64,000 bases of DNA from an uncultured Treponema sp. Its GTDB lineage: Bacteria > Spirochaetota > Spirochaetia > Treponematales > Treponemataceae. The translations under genes and the position numbers were made by a program. The notes under the pieces were generated by a model, which saw only the letters and a program-made list of their open reading frames with translations, was not told the origin of the DNA and ran no database searches. Below are positions 63,859-64,000 of this stretch, piece after piece. Positions within the stretch are counted from its first letter, which is position 1. Every line of letters starts with the position of its first letter. Location: assembly GCA_947165895.1 (NCBI GenBank), contig CAMVCB010000002.1, forward strand, positions 1 to 64,000, read 5' to 3'.

Positions 63859-64000
63859 AGTTCGGCTATTTTATTCTGATTCAGTGGATTTTTCAATAGA
63901 ACAGTAAGAAATTACAAGGATTTCTAAGATTATGCCGCAAATGTCTCTTTCCCAGACGCACTTCGCAGTTCCCTAACGGTCAGTTCCCGCCTTTCAGTCG

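Overview
The window looks like chromosomal DNA of a gut or rumen spirochaete of the Treponema type. The evidence is moderate AT richness, a secreted GH10 xylanase, several beta-barrel and lipoprotein genes, ABC amino-acid transporters, and GC-rich intergenic repeats between genes. The genus is an inference from gene style; no rRNA gene is present to prove it.

Positions 1-32,600 and 39,190-41,580 form a nitrogenase-like sulfur/amino-acid regulon. It has one NifH-type reductase, one NifB radical-SAM protein, two small NifX/NafY-type proteins, and three paralogous NifD-like/NifK-like pairs: D1K1 at 5.3-8.2 kb, K2 and D2 split around 16.7-22.9 kb, and D3K3 at 28.5-31.3 kb. A fragment of a further K gene lies after D2. 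Around them are four ABC uptake systems (one nitrate/sulfonate/taurine-like, three polar-amino-acid-like), O-acetylhomoserine sulfhydrylase (MetY), a cysteine synthase, a second cysteine synthase with a large internal deletion, a BASS-family carrier, a flavin-binding protein, a RibD-C/DHFR-like protein and a LysR regulator. There is no nifEN, nifUSV or molybdate uptake. This fits a sulfur-scavenging nitrogenase relative, such as the known methylthio-alkane reductases, better than N2 fixation.

The region is tied together by a 17-bp palindrome, CCTA-N9-TAGG, that I found 16 times upstream of ten transcription units. In six units two copies flank the promoter, and one arm of the upstream copy supplies the TTGAC of the -35 box. 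This looks like one shared, probably repressor-controlled, regulon. It is the most interesting feature here.

Positions 32,770-39,000 are an operon-like insert of different character: a membrane protein, an outer-membrane-like protein, a small protein, an amidohydrolase-carboxylesterase fusion lipoprotein, and acetolactate decarboxylase. It has no CCTA-N9-TAGG site and separates cysK from nifH.

Positions 41,600-64,000 are mostly ordinary: PtsI, GH10 xylanase, a cytidylate-kinase-like protein, an amino-acid ABC transporter with a distant binding protein, a PstI-type restriction-modification pair, Der GTPase, a mini MerR protein, an Rsm22-like methyltransferase, phosphofructokinase, an FMN dehydrogenase, acyl-CoA synthetase, polysaccharide deacetylase, trpE and fused trpGD behind a striking 40-bp palindrome, and a MATE transporter. 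Several genes have a -10 box 6-9 nt before the ATG, which points to leaderless mRNAs.
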